Source: an uncultured Bacteroidales bacterium
GTDB taxonomy: Bacteria; Bacteroidota; Bacteroidia; Bacteroidales; Bacteroidaceae
Reading direction: 5' to 3'
DNA: 64,000 bases
Assembly: GCA_902799355.1 (NCBI GenBank)
Contig: CADCAG010000001.1
Span: 46,435-110,434 of the forward strand
Shown: one piece after another, positions 1-9,661 of the stretch
Position numbering within the stretch: position 1 is the first letter of the stretch
Layout of the letters: each line of letters starts with the position of its first letter
Made by a program: the position numbers and the translations under genes
Notes under the pieces: model-generated
Told to the model about the DNA's origin: nothing
Database searches by the model: none
What the model saw: only the letters and a program-made list of their open reading frames with translations

Positions 1-513
1 CTGCTGGCGCATGCGTATCTGTGATGGAATGTAGGTTTTCTGGTTGACGGTGATATACATCTCCTGAATGCTACGCTTGTCAGTAGCCGTCAGGTGTACG
101 ATGAAACTGCCGTTTTTCTTCTCCATCGTATATTTGTAGCCCTTCTGGTACATATAGATGAAGTTGTAGGGGTTGATGGCTGCCAGCTCCGACTCCGTTG
201 GATTGGCCACATTGACCTCCTCGTTCTTCTTTAGGTAGGTCCATTGTGTCTTACCATCAAACCAGATGGTGGCCTGAGGGGTTGTCGCCTGGAACTTCTT
301 ACCCTTGATGGCGATGGTTCCGCTGGCATTCATCTGGTTACCCTTGATAGAGAACGTAGCCTTAGCACCCGACTTGGCAGCGACAATACTTGCCGTTTTA
401 TCGAGCACTTGCTTGGCAGTCTGCGCACTTAGGGGCAAAGCCATCACGAGTGCAAACAGGGAGAGTATTCCTCGATGGCTAAACCATCGAGCACTAATGT
501 TTATCCTTTCCAT
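1..513 (-). CDS. LolA-like outer-membrane lipoprotein carrier (C-terminus beyond window)
   Basis: The reading frame is open from an ATG at 513 to the left edge, giving 171 codons, so the C-terminus lies outside the window. The N-terminus has a signal peptide ending about residue 31 (hydrophobic stretch then LSAQT), so the protein is periplasmic. The mature part is a beta-rich LolA/DUF4292-type fold, with the family pattern of repeated short strands (ATFSIKG, GTIAIKGKKF, TIWFDGKTQWTY). LolA-like proteins move lipoproteins across the periplasm. The start overlaps the end of ftsK by 13 bp, so the two are co-transcribed and probably translationally coupled; ftsK followed by a LolA-like gene is a common Bacteroidetes arrangement. 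The fold call is fairly secure, the exact cargo role is inferred. Confidence 0.8.
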   Translation of the reverse strand, partial: MERINISARWFSHRGILSLFALVMALPLSAQTAKQVLDKTASIVAAKSGAKATFSIKGNQMNASGTIAIKGKKFQATTPQATIWFDGKTQWTYLKKNEEVNVANPTESELAAINPYNFIYMYQKGYKYTMEKKNGSFIVHLTATDKRSIQEMYITVNQKTYIPSQIRMRQQ

Positions 514-2957
514 TGTGCTAACAGATTTTCTAGACTGTTCTCGTCCATAATCAATACTTCGCGAGGCTTGCTACCGTGAGCAGCACCTACGATGCCTGCC
601 TTCTCCAGCTGGTCCATCAGACGACCAGCACGGTTGTAGCCGATAGCGAACTTACGCTGAATGAGACTCGTAGAACCACTCTGTTCACGAACGATGAGAC
701 GGGCGGCATCCTCGAACATCGGGTCAAGATGCTGCATGTCTACATCACGGCTCTCGCCACCTTCGCCTTCATCAGTGTCAGGCTCAGGCAGTTCAAAGGC
801 AGAGACATATCCCTGCTGGTCGGAGATGAACGTATTGATCTTCTCCACCTCTGGTGTGTCGACAAAGGCACACTGTACACGGACGGGTTCGCCACCGTTC
901 AAGTAGAGCATGTCACCACGACCTACCAGCTGCTGGGCGCCTGGGCGGTCAAGGATGGTACGTGAGTCGATCATGGCACCTACACGGAAGGCGATACGAC
1001 TTGGGAAGTTTGCCTTGATGGTACCCGTGATGATATTCGTGGTAGGACGCTGGGTAGCGATTATCATGTGGATACCTACGGCACGAGCCAGCTGGGCAAT
1101 ACGTGCGATAGGCAGCTCCACCTCCTTACCAGCGGTCATAATTAGGTCACCGAACTCATCGATGACGACGACGATATACGGCATGTATTTATGGCCGTGC
1201 TCAGGATTAAGCTGACGGTCAATGAACTTCTTGTTATATTCCTTGATATTACGAGCCTGCGCCATCTTCAGCAGGTCGTAGCGGGTGTCCATCTCCTTAC
1301 ACAGCGAATTGAGGGTGCGTACCACCTTGGTGACGTCCGTGATAATGGGATCAGCCTCGTCATCGGGAATCTTGGCCAAGAAGTGGTTCTCAATGCTGGC
1401 ATAGACGCTGAACTCCACCTTCTTCGGGTCTACCAGTACAATCTTCAGCTCAGCGGGGTGCTTCTTGTAGAGCAGTGAGGTGATGATGGCGTTCAGACCA
1501 ACAGACTTACCCTGACCGGTAGCACCGGCTACCAACAGGTGGGGAGCCTTGGCGAGGTCGAACATGAAGACTTCGTTGGTAATGGTCTTACCGACGGCAC
1601 AAGGCAGCTCCATTGTAGATTCCTGGAACTTCTTCGAGTCAAGGATAGAACGCATAGACACCGTAGCAGGCTTAGCGTTAGGTACCTCGATACCGATAGT
1701 ACCCTTGCCAGGAATTGGTGCAATGATACGGATGCCGAGGGCAGAGAGTGACAGGGCGATGTCGTCCTCCAGGTTACGGATGCGGGAGATACGCACACCA
1801 GGGGCAGGCGTAATCTCGTAAAGCGTGATGGTAGGACCTACAGTTGCCTTGATGCTACTGATCTCCACACCGAAGTTACGCAGCACGTCGACGATACGGT
1901 TCTTGTTAGTGTTCTGCTCGTTCATATCGATGAACGGCTTGCCGTCGCTCTCATACTGCTGCAGCAGATCGAGGGTGGGGTATTTGTAGTTCTCCAAGTC
2001 GCGCTTGGGGTCGTAGGGCGTTGAGATGTCGCCATAGTCGCCAGCAACAGTCTTGCCGTGAGCGCTTTCCTCTTCTTCCGTTTCTTCAATGACAAAATCG
2101 GTGTCGTCTTCTGTTCCTTCTCCTTTTTCGTCCTCTTCGTCAGGTTCCTGGGTATTGACAGGTTCCATTGGCTCTTGTTTGATGACGACAGAATCGTCAT
2201 CCACAGAAAAGTTGATTTCTTCGGTCTCTGGGTCGTCAAAGACGCGGTTGTCTTCGCTATCCTTGTTGGCGGGCTCTTCGTCGCCACCTCCTACATTGAT
2301 GGTCATAGGAATCTTCTTCAAGTAGTGTAACGGGTTGAAGAACTTGCGGATAATGATGACGGTCTCCATGCTGAGGTATACCAGGAAGGCTACTGCCGAC
2401 AAACCCAGGAGAGCTGTCAGACCTGGTACACCCAGCAGACCTTCAATCTGCTGACAGATAGCCAAGCCGTGGTCGCCGCCAGGGTTGAAGCAGGCATCCT
2501 CGAAGAAGGGCGCCAGGAACTTAGAGAACGTTACCGATGACCATATCATCATAATAGCCAATGACATGAACCACTTCAGTAGATGCACCTTGTAGGCACG
2601 CATCATGGTGACAGCCACCATCATCATAAAGACTGGTATAAAGAAGGCCGACAGTCCAAAGCAACGTTTGATAAAGAAGTGTGCAGCATAAGCTCCCAGC
2701 GAACCACACGAGTTCTGGAATTCACGTGCCTCGTTCATAATCTCACCGTCACGTGGTGATTCTATCAGGCTCTGGTCGGCTGCTCCCGTAGCGAAATACG
2801 AGATGAAGGCCCATATCAGATAGCCTGCCACGATGAGCAGACAGAAGCCTAAGACAAAGTTGATACGCTCGTTGAAGAATATCTTGTCAATACCTAAGGC
2901 TTCCCGCAGCGAAGATGCTGTTTTTTCGGAAGCCTTGCTTGTTTTCTTTTTTGCCAT
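501..2957 (-). CDS. ftsK: DNA translocase FtsK
   Basis: The 818-residue protein has the full FtsK/SpoIIIE layout. Membrane segments fill roughly residues 30-225. A strongly acidic, low-complexity linker covers about 235-330. The motor domain follows, with Walker A GATGQGKSVG near residue 477, Walker B VVVIDEFGD, and a C-terminal winged-helix gamma domain (last about 65 residues, ending in KPREVLIMDENSLENLL). It pumps chromosomal DNA through the closing septum and assists dimer resolution at dif. The linker is short compared with E. coli, which is usual in Bacteroidetes. A TAATTTTG -7 box lies at 2982-2989 on the minus strand, 25 bp upstream of the ATG. The gene is divergent from the exonuclease operon at 3070. 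Confidence 0.95.
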   Translation of the reverse strand: MAKKKTSKASEKTASSLREALGIDKIFFNERINFVLGFCLLIVAGYLIWAFISYFATGAADQSLIESPRDGEIMNEAREFQNSCGSLGAYAAHFFIKRCFGLSAFFIPVFMMMVAVTMMRAYKVHLLKWFMSLAIMMIWSSVTFSKFLAPFFEDACFNPGGDHGLAICQQIEGLLGVPGLTALLGLSAVAFLVYLSMETVIIIRKFFNPLHYLKKIPMTINVGGGDEEPANKDSEDNRVFDDPETEEINFSVDDDSVVIKQEPMEPVNTQEPDEEDEKGEGTEDDTDFVIEETEEEESAHGKTVAGDYGDISTPYDPKRDLENYKYPTLDLLQQYESDGKPFIDMNEQNTNKNRIVDVLRNFGVEISSIKATVGPTITLYEITPAPGVRISRIRNLEDDIALSLSALGIRIIAPIPGKGTIGIEVPNAKPATVSMRSILDSKKFQESTMELPCAVGKTITNEVFMFDLAKAPHLLVAGATGQGKSVGLNAIITSLLYKKHPAELKIVLVDPKKVEFSVYASIENHFLAKIPDDEADPIITDVTKVVRTLNSLCKEMDTRYDLLKMAQARNIKEYNKKFIDRQLNPEHGHKYMPYIVVVIDEFGDLIMTAGKEVELPIARIAQLARAVGIHMIIATQRPTTNIITGTIKANFPSRIAFRVGAMIDSRTILDRPGAQQLVGRGDMLYLNGGEPVRVQCAFVDTPEVEKINTFISDQQGYVSAFELPEPDTDEGEGGESRDVDMQHLDPMFEDAARLIVREQSGSTSLIQRKFAIGYNRAGRLMDQLEKAGIVGAAHGSKPREVLIMDENSLENLLAQWKG

Positions 2958-3028
2958 ACCTTATTTAATGATTACGGAATGCAAAATTACAAAGAATTTC
3001 TTATATTTCATAATATAATGGTGCTTTT

Positions 3029-3061
3029 TTTGTTATTTTTGCACAAATATTCGTACCTTTG
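3029..3061 (+). promoter_or_regulatory. Bacteroidetes-type promoter of the exonuclease-rlmI-tilS operon
   Basis: A -33 TTTG at 3029-3032 and a -7 TACCTTTG at 3054-3061 are separated by 21 bp, matching the Bacteroidetes primary sigma consensus. The -7 box ends only 8 bp before the ATG at 3070, so the expected mRNA has almost no leader. Confidence 0.75.
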
Positions 3062-3069
3062 CACCCCAA

Positions 3070-3714
3070 ATGAAGAAAACAATATATAGCAAATACGACA
3101 AATCAAAGATTGGAGCCTTGCCGAGAGTGCTCTTTGAAGGGCGTATCGTGGTGGTTCTGACTGAACATGAAGCCGAGAAAGCAGTACGCTACCTGCTGTC
3201 TCAGCCTATTCTGGGCTTGGATACAGAGACCCGTCCATCATTCAAGAAGGGACAGGTACATCAAGTTTCTCTCTTGCAGGTGTCTAGCTATGATGTGTGT
3301 TTTCTTTTCCGTCTGAACCATTTGGGTATGTCGCCCTCCGTCAAACGCCTGTTGGAAGATACTCAGGTACCTAAAATTGGTCTTTCGTTGCGTGACGATC
3401 TGAACTCGCTGCATCGTATCGGTGATTTCAAAGCCGGTTTATTCGTTGATCTGCAGAGTCGTGTCAGTGAGGTGGGCGTGGAAGATATGAGTCTTCAGAA
3501 GCTATATGCCAACTTCTTTGGACAGCGCATCTCCAAACGAGAGCAGCTGACCAATTGGGAGGCGGATATCTTGAGTGACAAGCAGAAACTGTATGCCGCC
3601 ACTGATGCATGGTCGTGCATCATGCTCTATGAAGAGCTGATGCGACTGGAACAGACGGGCGATTATGAACTGATAAACGTTGATAAGGATGATGAAACAA
3701 GTACGGCTGCGTAA
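3070..3714 (+). CDS. 3'-5' exonuclease domain protein (RNase D/WRN-type)
   Basis: This 214-residue protein is essentially a lone DEDD-family exonuclease domain. Visible motifs are GLDTET (Exo I, Asp and Glu) near residue 50, IGLSLRDDL (Exo II Asp) near 105, and YAATDAW (Exo III Tyr and Asp) near 180. There is no HRDC domain, so it is much shorter than RNase D. The family trims 3' ends of RNA or DNA; the substrate cannot be told from sequence. It is the first gene of an operon, and its 3' end overlaps the next gene by 23 bp. The ATG lies 8 bp after the -7 box, implying a near-leaderless transcript. Confidence 0.85.
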   Translation: MKKTIYSKYDKSKIGALPRVLFEGRIVVVLTEHEAEKAVRYLLSQPILGLDTETRPSFKKGQVHQVSLLQVSSYDVCFLFRLNHLGMSPSVKRLLEDTQVPKIGLSLRDDLNSLHRIGDFKAGLFVDLQSRVSEVGVEDMSLQKLYANFFGQRISKREQLTNWEADILSDKQKLYAATDAWSCIMLYEELMRLEQTGDYELINVDKDDETSTAA

Positions 3715-4867
3715 AGGTAAAGAAGAGAGCCTTAGGAGATTCCACCCGTGGGTGTTCTCTGGTGCTATCGCCAGTATTGAAGAGGGCATCGCTGAAGGTG
3801 ATGTGGTTCGTGTGGTGACAAATACGGGCGATTTTATCGCTGTCGGTCACTATCAGGAAGGCTCTATTGCTGTGCGTGTGCTGACGTTTTCTGATGTTCA
3901 GATTGACGATGAATTCTGGCATTCGCGCCTTTCGTCGGCCTTGAAAATGCGTCAGGCCATTGGCATTGCTGATAATCCCAACAATAATACCTATCGCCTG
4001 GTACATGGCGAGGGTGATAATCTGCCAGGATTGATTATCGATGTTTATGACGAGACGGCTGTTATGCAAGCCCATTCCATCGGTATGCACCTGTGTCGCA
4101 AGGAGATAGCTCGTGCACTGAACGAGGTGATGGGTGGTCGCGTGAAGCACATCTATTATAAGAGTGAGACGACGCTGCCGTTTATGACGGCAGACGATAT
4201 GAATTGCTTCTTGGTGGGCGGTTCTGACAATAACATCGCTACTGAGAACGGTCTGAAGTTCCGCGTAGACTGGTTGAAAGGCCAGAAGACGGGCTTTTTC
4301 GTTGACCAGCGTGAGAATCGCTCATTGCTGGAGAAGTTCTCGAAGGGCAAGCGTGTGCTCAATATGTTCTGCTATACGGGTGGTTTCTCGTTTTATGCCA
4401 TGCGTGGAGGCGCTGAACTGGTACATAGCGTAGACTCATCGGCTAAAGCTATTGAGCTAACCAAGCAGAATGTGGAGCTGAACTTCCCTGGTGATGCTCG
4501 TCATGAAGCCTATTGTGAGGATGCCTTTAAGTATCTGGAGCGAGCAGGTTCTAACTATAACCTCATTATCCTCGATCCCCCGGCTTTTGCCAAGCATCGT
4601 GGCGCCCTGCATAATGCGCTGAAGGGTTATACGCGACTCAATCAGAAGGCTTTCGAGAAAATCGAGCATGGCGGTATCCTCTTTACGTTTTCTTGTTCGC
4701 AGGTGGTTACGAAAGACCATTTCCGCAATGCGGTATTCACAGCAGCTGCTCTTGCTAAGCGTAAGGTGCGCATTCTGCACCAGCTGCATCAGCCTGCCGA
4801 TCACCCCATCAATATCTATCATCCTGAAGGGGAATACCTGAAGGGCTTAGTACTCTATGTGGAGTAA
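3692..4867 (+). CDS. Class I SAM-dependent rRNA methyltransferase (RlmI-like)
   Basis: The 391-residue product begins with a PUA-like RNA-binding domain (VRLRKGKEESL, HPWVFSGAI) and continues into a Rossmann methyltransferase. The SAM-binding loop is NMFCYTGGFSFYA near residue 225, and the catalytic region is LDPPAFAK near 298, followed by a late Cys motif (FSCSQ). This is the RlmI/YccW family, which makes 5-methylcytosine in 23S rRNA; the exact target here is inferred. Two adjacent ATGs (3689 and 3692) fit; the second gives the usual MKQVRLRKG start. It overlaps the preceding gene by 23 bp and tilS by 11 bp, so the three genes form one operon. Confidence 0.88.
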   Translation: MKQVRLRKGKEESLRRFHPWVFSGAIASIEEGIAEGDVVRVVTNTGDFIAVGHYQEGSIAVRVLTFSDVQIDDEFWHSRLSSALKMRQAIGIADNPNNNTYRLVHGEGDNLPGLIIDVYDETAVMQAHSIGMHLCRKEIARALNEVMGGRVKHIYYKSETTLPFMTADDMNCFLVGGSDNNIATENGLKFRVDWLKGQKTGFFVDQRENRSLLEKFSKGKRVLNMFCYTGGFSFYAMRGGAELVHSVDSSAKAIELTKQNVELNFPGDARHEAYCEDAFKYLERAGSNYNLIILDPPAFAKHRGALHNALKGYTRLNQKAFEKIEHGGILFTFSCSQVVTKDHFRNAVFTAAALAKRKVRILHQLHQPADHPINIYHPEGEYLKGLVLYVE

Positions 4868-6152
4868 GGTAGAACGATATATCGCAAAATATAAGCTGCT
4901 TAATCCCAACGAATTATATATTATTGCTTTAAGCGGTGGTGCAGATAGTGTGGCGTTGCTTCTATTGCTAAAAGTACACGGTTTCAACGTGCATGCCGCA
5001 CATTGCAATTTTCATCTTCGAGGCGATGAATCCGATAGGGACGAAGCGTTTTGTATTGAACTATGCCAGGGGCTTGGCGTAAAACTGCATCGTGCTCATT
5101 TCGATACGCGTGAATATGCTGAATTACACAAGGTGAGCATTGAGATGGCGGCCCGCGAACTGCGTTATAAGTGGTTTGAACAGTTGCGTAAGGATATCGG
5201 CGCTGCGGGTATCTGCGTGGCTCACCATCGCGACGACTCTGTAGAAACGGTCATCCTGAATGTGGTTCGCGGTACGGGTGTACGTGGTTTGACAGGTATT
5301 CGCCCTCGCAATGGTCATATTTTGAGACCTCTTCTATGTGTTTCTCGTGCTGAAATTGAGGATTATCTGGCGGAAAGAGGGCAGCAATACGTTACTGATA
5401 GCACCAATTTGGAGGACGAGGCTACGCGAAATAAGGTGCGCCACCATATTATTCCCGAATTGCGACAGTTGAACGCTAAGGCTCTAGAGAATATTCAGCG
5501 TATGACGGAACGAATGGTGGACGTTGAAGAGCTGTTAGATGCCTATAAAACGCAGAATATTGTTGGAAAAGAGGGCGGGATTACTATTCAGAAGCAGAGA
5601 GTGCTCAACGAATATCTGCTTTGTGAACTGCTTGCCGACTATGGCTTTAATTCCTCGCAAGTGTCTCAAATTTATGAAGTTATGTTGTCGGGTAGGGTTG
5701 GCGGCATGTTTTCGTCGCAGGACTATGACCTGGCGGTAGATCGTGAAAGCTTGTTGATTGAGCCGCATCTGGAACCGATGAAACCGATTAAAATTCCAGA
5801 AACAGGGACTTATGTCGTAGACGAGAGGCATAAAATCCGTGTCGAAAGTGGTGCTTTTGAACTCTCGAAGGACCCGTTTGTGGCCACGCTCGATGCTTCG
5901 AAGGTGCAGTTCCCGTTGACCGTTCGTAGGGTGGAAGAGGGTGATTGGATGGTGCCGTTTGGTATGAAGGGACGCAAATTGTTGAGTGACCTAATGACCG
6001 ATTGTAAGCTATCAATCTTTGATAAAATGAAACAACTTGTAGTCACTGATAATCAAGGAGTTATTATTTGGGCTATTGGTCTTAGGGTGTCTAGTTTTGT
6101 GGCTGTTTCGGTGACAACAAAAGAAGTGCTGAAATTTTCTGTTAATGATTGA
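4857..6152 (+). CDS. tilS: tRNA(Ile)-lysidine synthase TilS
   Basis: The 431-residue protein carries the PP-loop ATP pyrophosphatase signature SGGADSVAL near residue 25, then the TilS-specific AHCNFHLRGDESDRDE and AHHRDD motifs, and the C-terminal TilS domain. It makes lysidine at position 34 of the CAU-anticodon tRNA-Ile so that it reads AUA. The length is normal for Bacteroidetes. The ATG lies inside the last codons of the methyltransferase gene (11-bp overlap). The isoleucyl-tRNA synthetase gene begins 93 bp downstream under its own promoter, putting two tRNA-Ile functions side by side. Confidence 0.95.
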   Translation: MWSKVERYIAKYKLLNPNELYIIALSGGADSVALLLLLKVHGFNVHAAHCNFHLRGDESDRDEAFCIELCQGLGVKLHRAHFDTREYAELHKVSIEMAARELRYKWFEQLRKDIGAAGICVAHHRDDSVETVILNVVRGTGVRGLTGIRPRNGHILRPLLCVSRAEIEDYLAERGQQYVTDSTNLEDEATRNKVRHHIIPELRQLNAKALENIQRMTERMVDVEELLDAYKTQNIVGKEGGITIQKQRVLNEYLLCELLADYGFNSSQVSQIYEVMLSGRVGGMFSSQDYDLAVDRESLLIEPHLEPMKPIKIPETGTYVVDERHKIRVESGAFELSKDPFVATLDASKVQFPLTVRRVEEGDWMVPFGMKGRKLLSDLMTDCKLSIFDKMKQLVVTDNQGVIIWAIGLRVSSFVAVSVTTKEVLKFSVND

Positions 6153-6175
6153 TTAACACTTTCCGTCAAATTATA

Positions 6176-6207
6176 TTTGGTGGTTTAGGAAAAAATGCTT
6201 ACCTTTG
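6176..6207 (+). promoter_or_regulatory. Promoter of the ileS operon
   Basis: TTTG at 6176-6179 and TACCTTTG at 6200-6207 are separated by exactly 20 bp. The ATG of ileS at 6246 leaves a leader of about 33 nt. Confidence 0.8.
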
Positions 6208-6245
6208 CACGTCAATAAGAAATTAGTAAGAATTATCGATAATTT

Positions 6246-9200
6246 ATGAGTAAGAGATTTGCCGAACACAACGGCTTGAATTTGACGCAGACGAACAATG
6301 ACGTGCTGCAGATGTGGAAGGAGAAAAACGTCTTCTGGCGCTCCGTGACGGAGCGGGAGGGTTGTCCGCAGTTTGTATTCTTTGAGGGTCCTCCCTCGGC
6401 CAACGGTCACCCTGGAATCCATCACGTGCTGGCGCGCAGCATCAAGGATACCTTCAATCGCTATAAGACCATGAAGGGCTTCCAGGTGAAGCGTAAGGCT
6501 GGTTGGGATACCCATGGACTGCCCGTAGAGTTGGGCGTCGAGAAAGAGTTGGGTATCACCAAGGCCGATATCGACAACAAGGAGAGCGACAAGTATATCT
6601 CTACAGAGGATTACAACAAGAAGTGTCGTCAGAATGTCATGATGTATACCCAGGAGTGGCGTGATCTGACAGAGAAGATGGGCTACTTCGTAGATCTTGA
6701 CAATCCTTATATTACCTACGATAATAAGTATATTGAGACACTGTGGTGGCTGCTGAAGCAGTTCTACAAGAAGGGACTGCTGTATAAAGGCTACACCATC
6801 CAGCCATATTCTCCTGCTGCAGGAACAGGTCTTTCCAGCCACGAGTTGAACCAGCCTGGTTGCTATCGCGACGTGAAGGATACTACGTGTACCGCTCAGT
6901 TCAAGATGAAGAATCCGAAGCCTGAGATGGCAGAGTGGGGTACTCCATACTTCCTCGCTTGGACGACAACACCTTGGACGCTGGCTGCAAACTCAGCACT
7001 TTGTGTTGGTCCGAAGATTGACTACGTGGCAGTGCAGACCTATAATCCATATACAGCCGAACCAATCACGATTGTGATGGCCGAGGCCCGTCTGAATGCC
7101 TACTTGCCCGCTGAGGGCGCTATCACCGACGGTGGTGAACTGCCTGCATACGAGAAGGGTGCCAAGCTGATTCCTTATCGCATCGTGGCTCGCTACAAGG
7201 GTACTGACCTCGTAGGCATGGAATATGAGCAGCTGATGCCCGCCATCAAGCCTATGGGTGAGGCCTTCAAGGTGATTCCTGGTGACTACGTGACTACCGA
7301 TGATGGTGCCGGTATCGTACATATTGCGCCAAACTTCGGTGCAGACGATGCTTTTGTAGCCAAGAAGGCTGGCATCTGTCCGATTGTACTGATTGATAAG
7401 AAGGGTCAGGAGCGTCCTGTCGTTGACCTGCAGGGTAAATACTTCGTCATTGAGGATCTCGACGAAGAATTCGTTGAGCACTATGTAAACAAAGACGAGT
7501 GGAACAAGTTTGCAGGCCGTTACGTGAAGAACGCCTACGACGATACACTGACTGACAAGGACGAGACGCTGGATATCTCTATCTGCATGGATCTGAAGGC
7601 TCAGAACAAGGTGTTTAAGATTGAGAAGCACGTCCACAACTATCCTCACTGCTGGCGTACCGATAAGCCCGTGCTCTATTATCCGTTGGATTCGTGGTTT
7701 ATCAAATCGTCAGCATGCAAGGAACGTATGAGTGAGCTCAACAAGACCATCAACTGGCAGCCTGAGTCAACAGGTACAGGTCGCTTCGGTAACTGGCTGG
7801 AGAACCTGAACGACTGGAACCTCTCTCGTTCACGCTTCTGGGGTACACCGCTGCCCATTTGGCGTTCAGAGGATGGCGAAGAAATCTGCATTGGCAGCGT
7901 AGAAGAGCTGTACAACGAGATGGAGAAGGCCGTCAAGGCTGGCTTCATGAAGAGCAATCTGCTGAAGGATCAGGGCTTTGTGCCTGGCGACATGTCAAAG
8001 GAAAACTACGATAAGATTGACCTGCACCGTCCTTATGTGGACTATATCGTGCTGGTCAGCGAGAGTGGCAAGCCCATGAAGCGTGAGACCGACCTGATTG
8101 ACGTGTGGTTCGACTCTGGTTCGATGCCTTATGCGCAGGTACACTATCCGTTCGAAAATGCCGAACTCATCGACAAGAACATCGCTTTCCCCTGCGACTT
8201 CATCAACGAGGGTGTTGACCAGACACGTGGATGGTTCTTTACCTTGCACGCTATCGCTACGATGATTTTCGATAGCGTAGCCTTCAAGAACGTTATCTCT
8301 TCTGGTCTTGTGCTCGACGCCAAAGGCAACAAGATGTCAAAGCATGTGGGTAACGTGGTGAATCCGTTTGAGATGATTGACAAGTACGGTTCTGATGCCG
8401 TGCGCCTCTATATGATGACCAATAGCGAACCTTGGGACAACCTGAAGTTCGACCCAGAGGGCGTCGCTGAAATCAGCCGTAAGTTCTTTGGTACCTTATA
8501 TAATACGTACTCGCTCTTTGCGATGTATGCCAACGTGGATGGCTTCGACCCGCAGATACCACAGATTCCAGTCAGCGAGCGTCCTGAGTTCGACCGTTGG
8601 ATTCTCTCTTGTCTGAACTCGCTGGTTCAGGGTGTTCAGCAGGAGATGGACGGCTATGACCCCACACGTGCTGGCCGACTCATCGATGCATTCGTCGATG
8701 AAGATCTGTCTAACTGGTACGTTCGTCTGAACAAGAAACGCTTCTGGGGCAAGGAGATGGACAACGACAAGTTGGCTGCCTATCAGACGCTGTACGAGTG
8801 TTTGATGACTGTTGCCAAACTGTTGGCACCGTTTGCTCCGTTCTTTGCTGACCAGCTGTATAAGGACCTCGGTGGTGCTTTGGATAGTGTTCATCTGGAC
8901 AAATTCCCTGAGTTCAACGCTGCTCTCGTTAATAAAAACCTTGAAGAGCGTATGGACATTGCCCAGCGCATTACCACCATCGTGCTGTCACTGCGTAAGA
9001 AGGAGGCTATTGCTGTGAAGCAGCCTCTGCAGACACTGATGATTCCTCCCGTTGACCAGGCTCAGCGTGAAGCTATTGACACGGTGAAGAATATCTTCCT
9101 GCAGGAGGTGAACGTGAAGGAGGTGAAGTTCGTTGAGGGTGCTGGCATTCTGGTAAAGAAGGTGAAGTGTAACTTCCGCACCATGGGTAAGAAGTTCGGC

Positions 9201-9656
9201 AAGGACATGAAGGCCGTAGCTGCTGCTGTTGCTGAGATGACGCAGGAGCAGATTGCTGAACTGGAGACCAATGGCAAGTTGCAGTTGGGCAGCTATGAGA
9301 TTCTGGCTGAGGACGTTGAAATCATCAGCGAGGACATCCCTGGATGGCTGGTAGGTAACGATGGCAACTTGACAGTCGCCCTCGATATCACACTGACCGA
9401 CGAGCTGCGTGCCGAGGGTATGGCCCGTACGCTGGTGAATCGTATCCAGAATATGCGTAAGAAGAGTGGACTGGAAATTACAGACCACATCCGTGTGAGC
9501 ATCGAACCCAATGAGGCATCCACCAAGGCTGTCGAGGCCTTTGGCGACTATATTGCCCGTCAGGTGCTGGCCGACGACTTGAAGTTGGAGGCTAACGATG
9601 GTCAGACGGTAGAATTTGATGATTTTAATCTGAATATCAAAATAACAAAAATCTAA
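6246..9656 (+). CDS. ileS: Isoleucyl-tRNA synthetase, IleS2 type with swapped HIGH motif
   Basis: The 1136-residue class I synthetase attaches isoleucine to tRNA-Ile. Landmarks are the signature region PSANGHPGIHH near residue 55, the CP1 editing domain (about 200-420), the KMSKH loop near 695, the anticodon-binding domain and a long C-terminal region. The length and context motifs mark it as IleS2, the eukaryote-like clade. The class signature that normally reads HxGH is here GIHH, with the first His and the Gly exchanged; this altered form has been described in some IleS2 enzymes as giving extreme mupirocin resistance. It heads an operon with dksA-like, lspA and DUF4296 genes, an order common in Bacteroidetes. 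The enzyme call is certain; the resistance phenotype is inferred. Confidence 0.96.
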   Translation: MSKRFAEHNGLNLTQTNNDVLQMWKEKNVFWRSVTEREGCPQFVFFEGPPSANGHPGIHHVLARSIKDTFNRYKTMKGFQVKRKAGWDTHGLPVELGVEKELGITKADIDNKESDKYISTEDYNKKCRQNVMMYTQEWRDLTEKMGYFVDLDNPYITYDNKYIETLWWLLKQFYKKGLLYKGYTIQPYSPAAGTGLSSHELNQPGCYRDVKDTTCTAQFKMKNPKPEMAEWGTPYFLAWTTTPWTLAANSALCVGPKIDYVAVQTYNPYTAEPITIVMAEARLNAYLPAEGAITDGGELPAYEKGAKLIPYRIVARYKGTDLVGMEYEQLMPAIKPMGEAFKVIPGDYVTTDDGAGIVHIAPNFGADDAFVAKKAGICPIVLIDKKGQERPVVDLQGKYFVIEDLDEEFVEHYVNKDEWNKFAGRYVKNAYDDTLTDKDETLDISICMDLKAQNKVFKIEKHVHNYPHCWRTDKPVLYYPLDSWFIKSSACKERMSELNKTINWQPESTGTGRFGNWLENLNDWNLSRSRFWGTPLPIWRSEDGEEICIGSVEELYNEMEKAVKAGFMKSNLLKDQGFVPGDMSKENYDKIDLHRPYVDYIVLVSESGKPMKRETDLIDVWFDSGSMPYAQVHYPFENAELIDKNIAFPCDFINEGVDQTRGWFFTLHAIATMIFDSVAFKNVISSGLVLDAKGNKMSKHVGNVVNPFEMIDKYGSDAVRLYMMTNSEPWDNLKFDPEGVAEISRKFFGTLYNTYSLFAMYANVDGFDPQIPQIPVSERPEFDRWILSCLNSLVQGVQQEMDGYDPTRAGRLIDAFVDEDLSNWYVRLNKKRFWGKEMDNDKLAAYQTLYECLMTVAKLLAPFAPFFADQLYKDLGGALDSVHLDKFPEFNAALVNKNLEERMDIAQRITTIVLSLRKKEAIAVKQPLQTLMIPPVDQAQREAIDTVKNIFLQEVNVKEVKFVEGAGILVKKVKCNFRTMGKKFGKDMKAVAAAVAEMTQEQIAELETNGKLQLGSYEILAEDVEIISEDIPGWLVGNDGNLTVALDITLTDELRAEGMARTLVNRIQNMRKKSGLEITDHIRVSIEPNEASTKAVEAFGDYIARQVLADDLKLEANDGQTVEFDDFNLNIKITKI

Positions 9657-9661
9657 TAATT

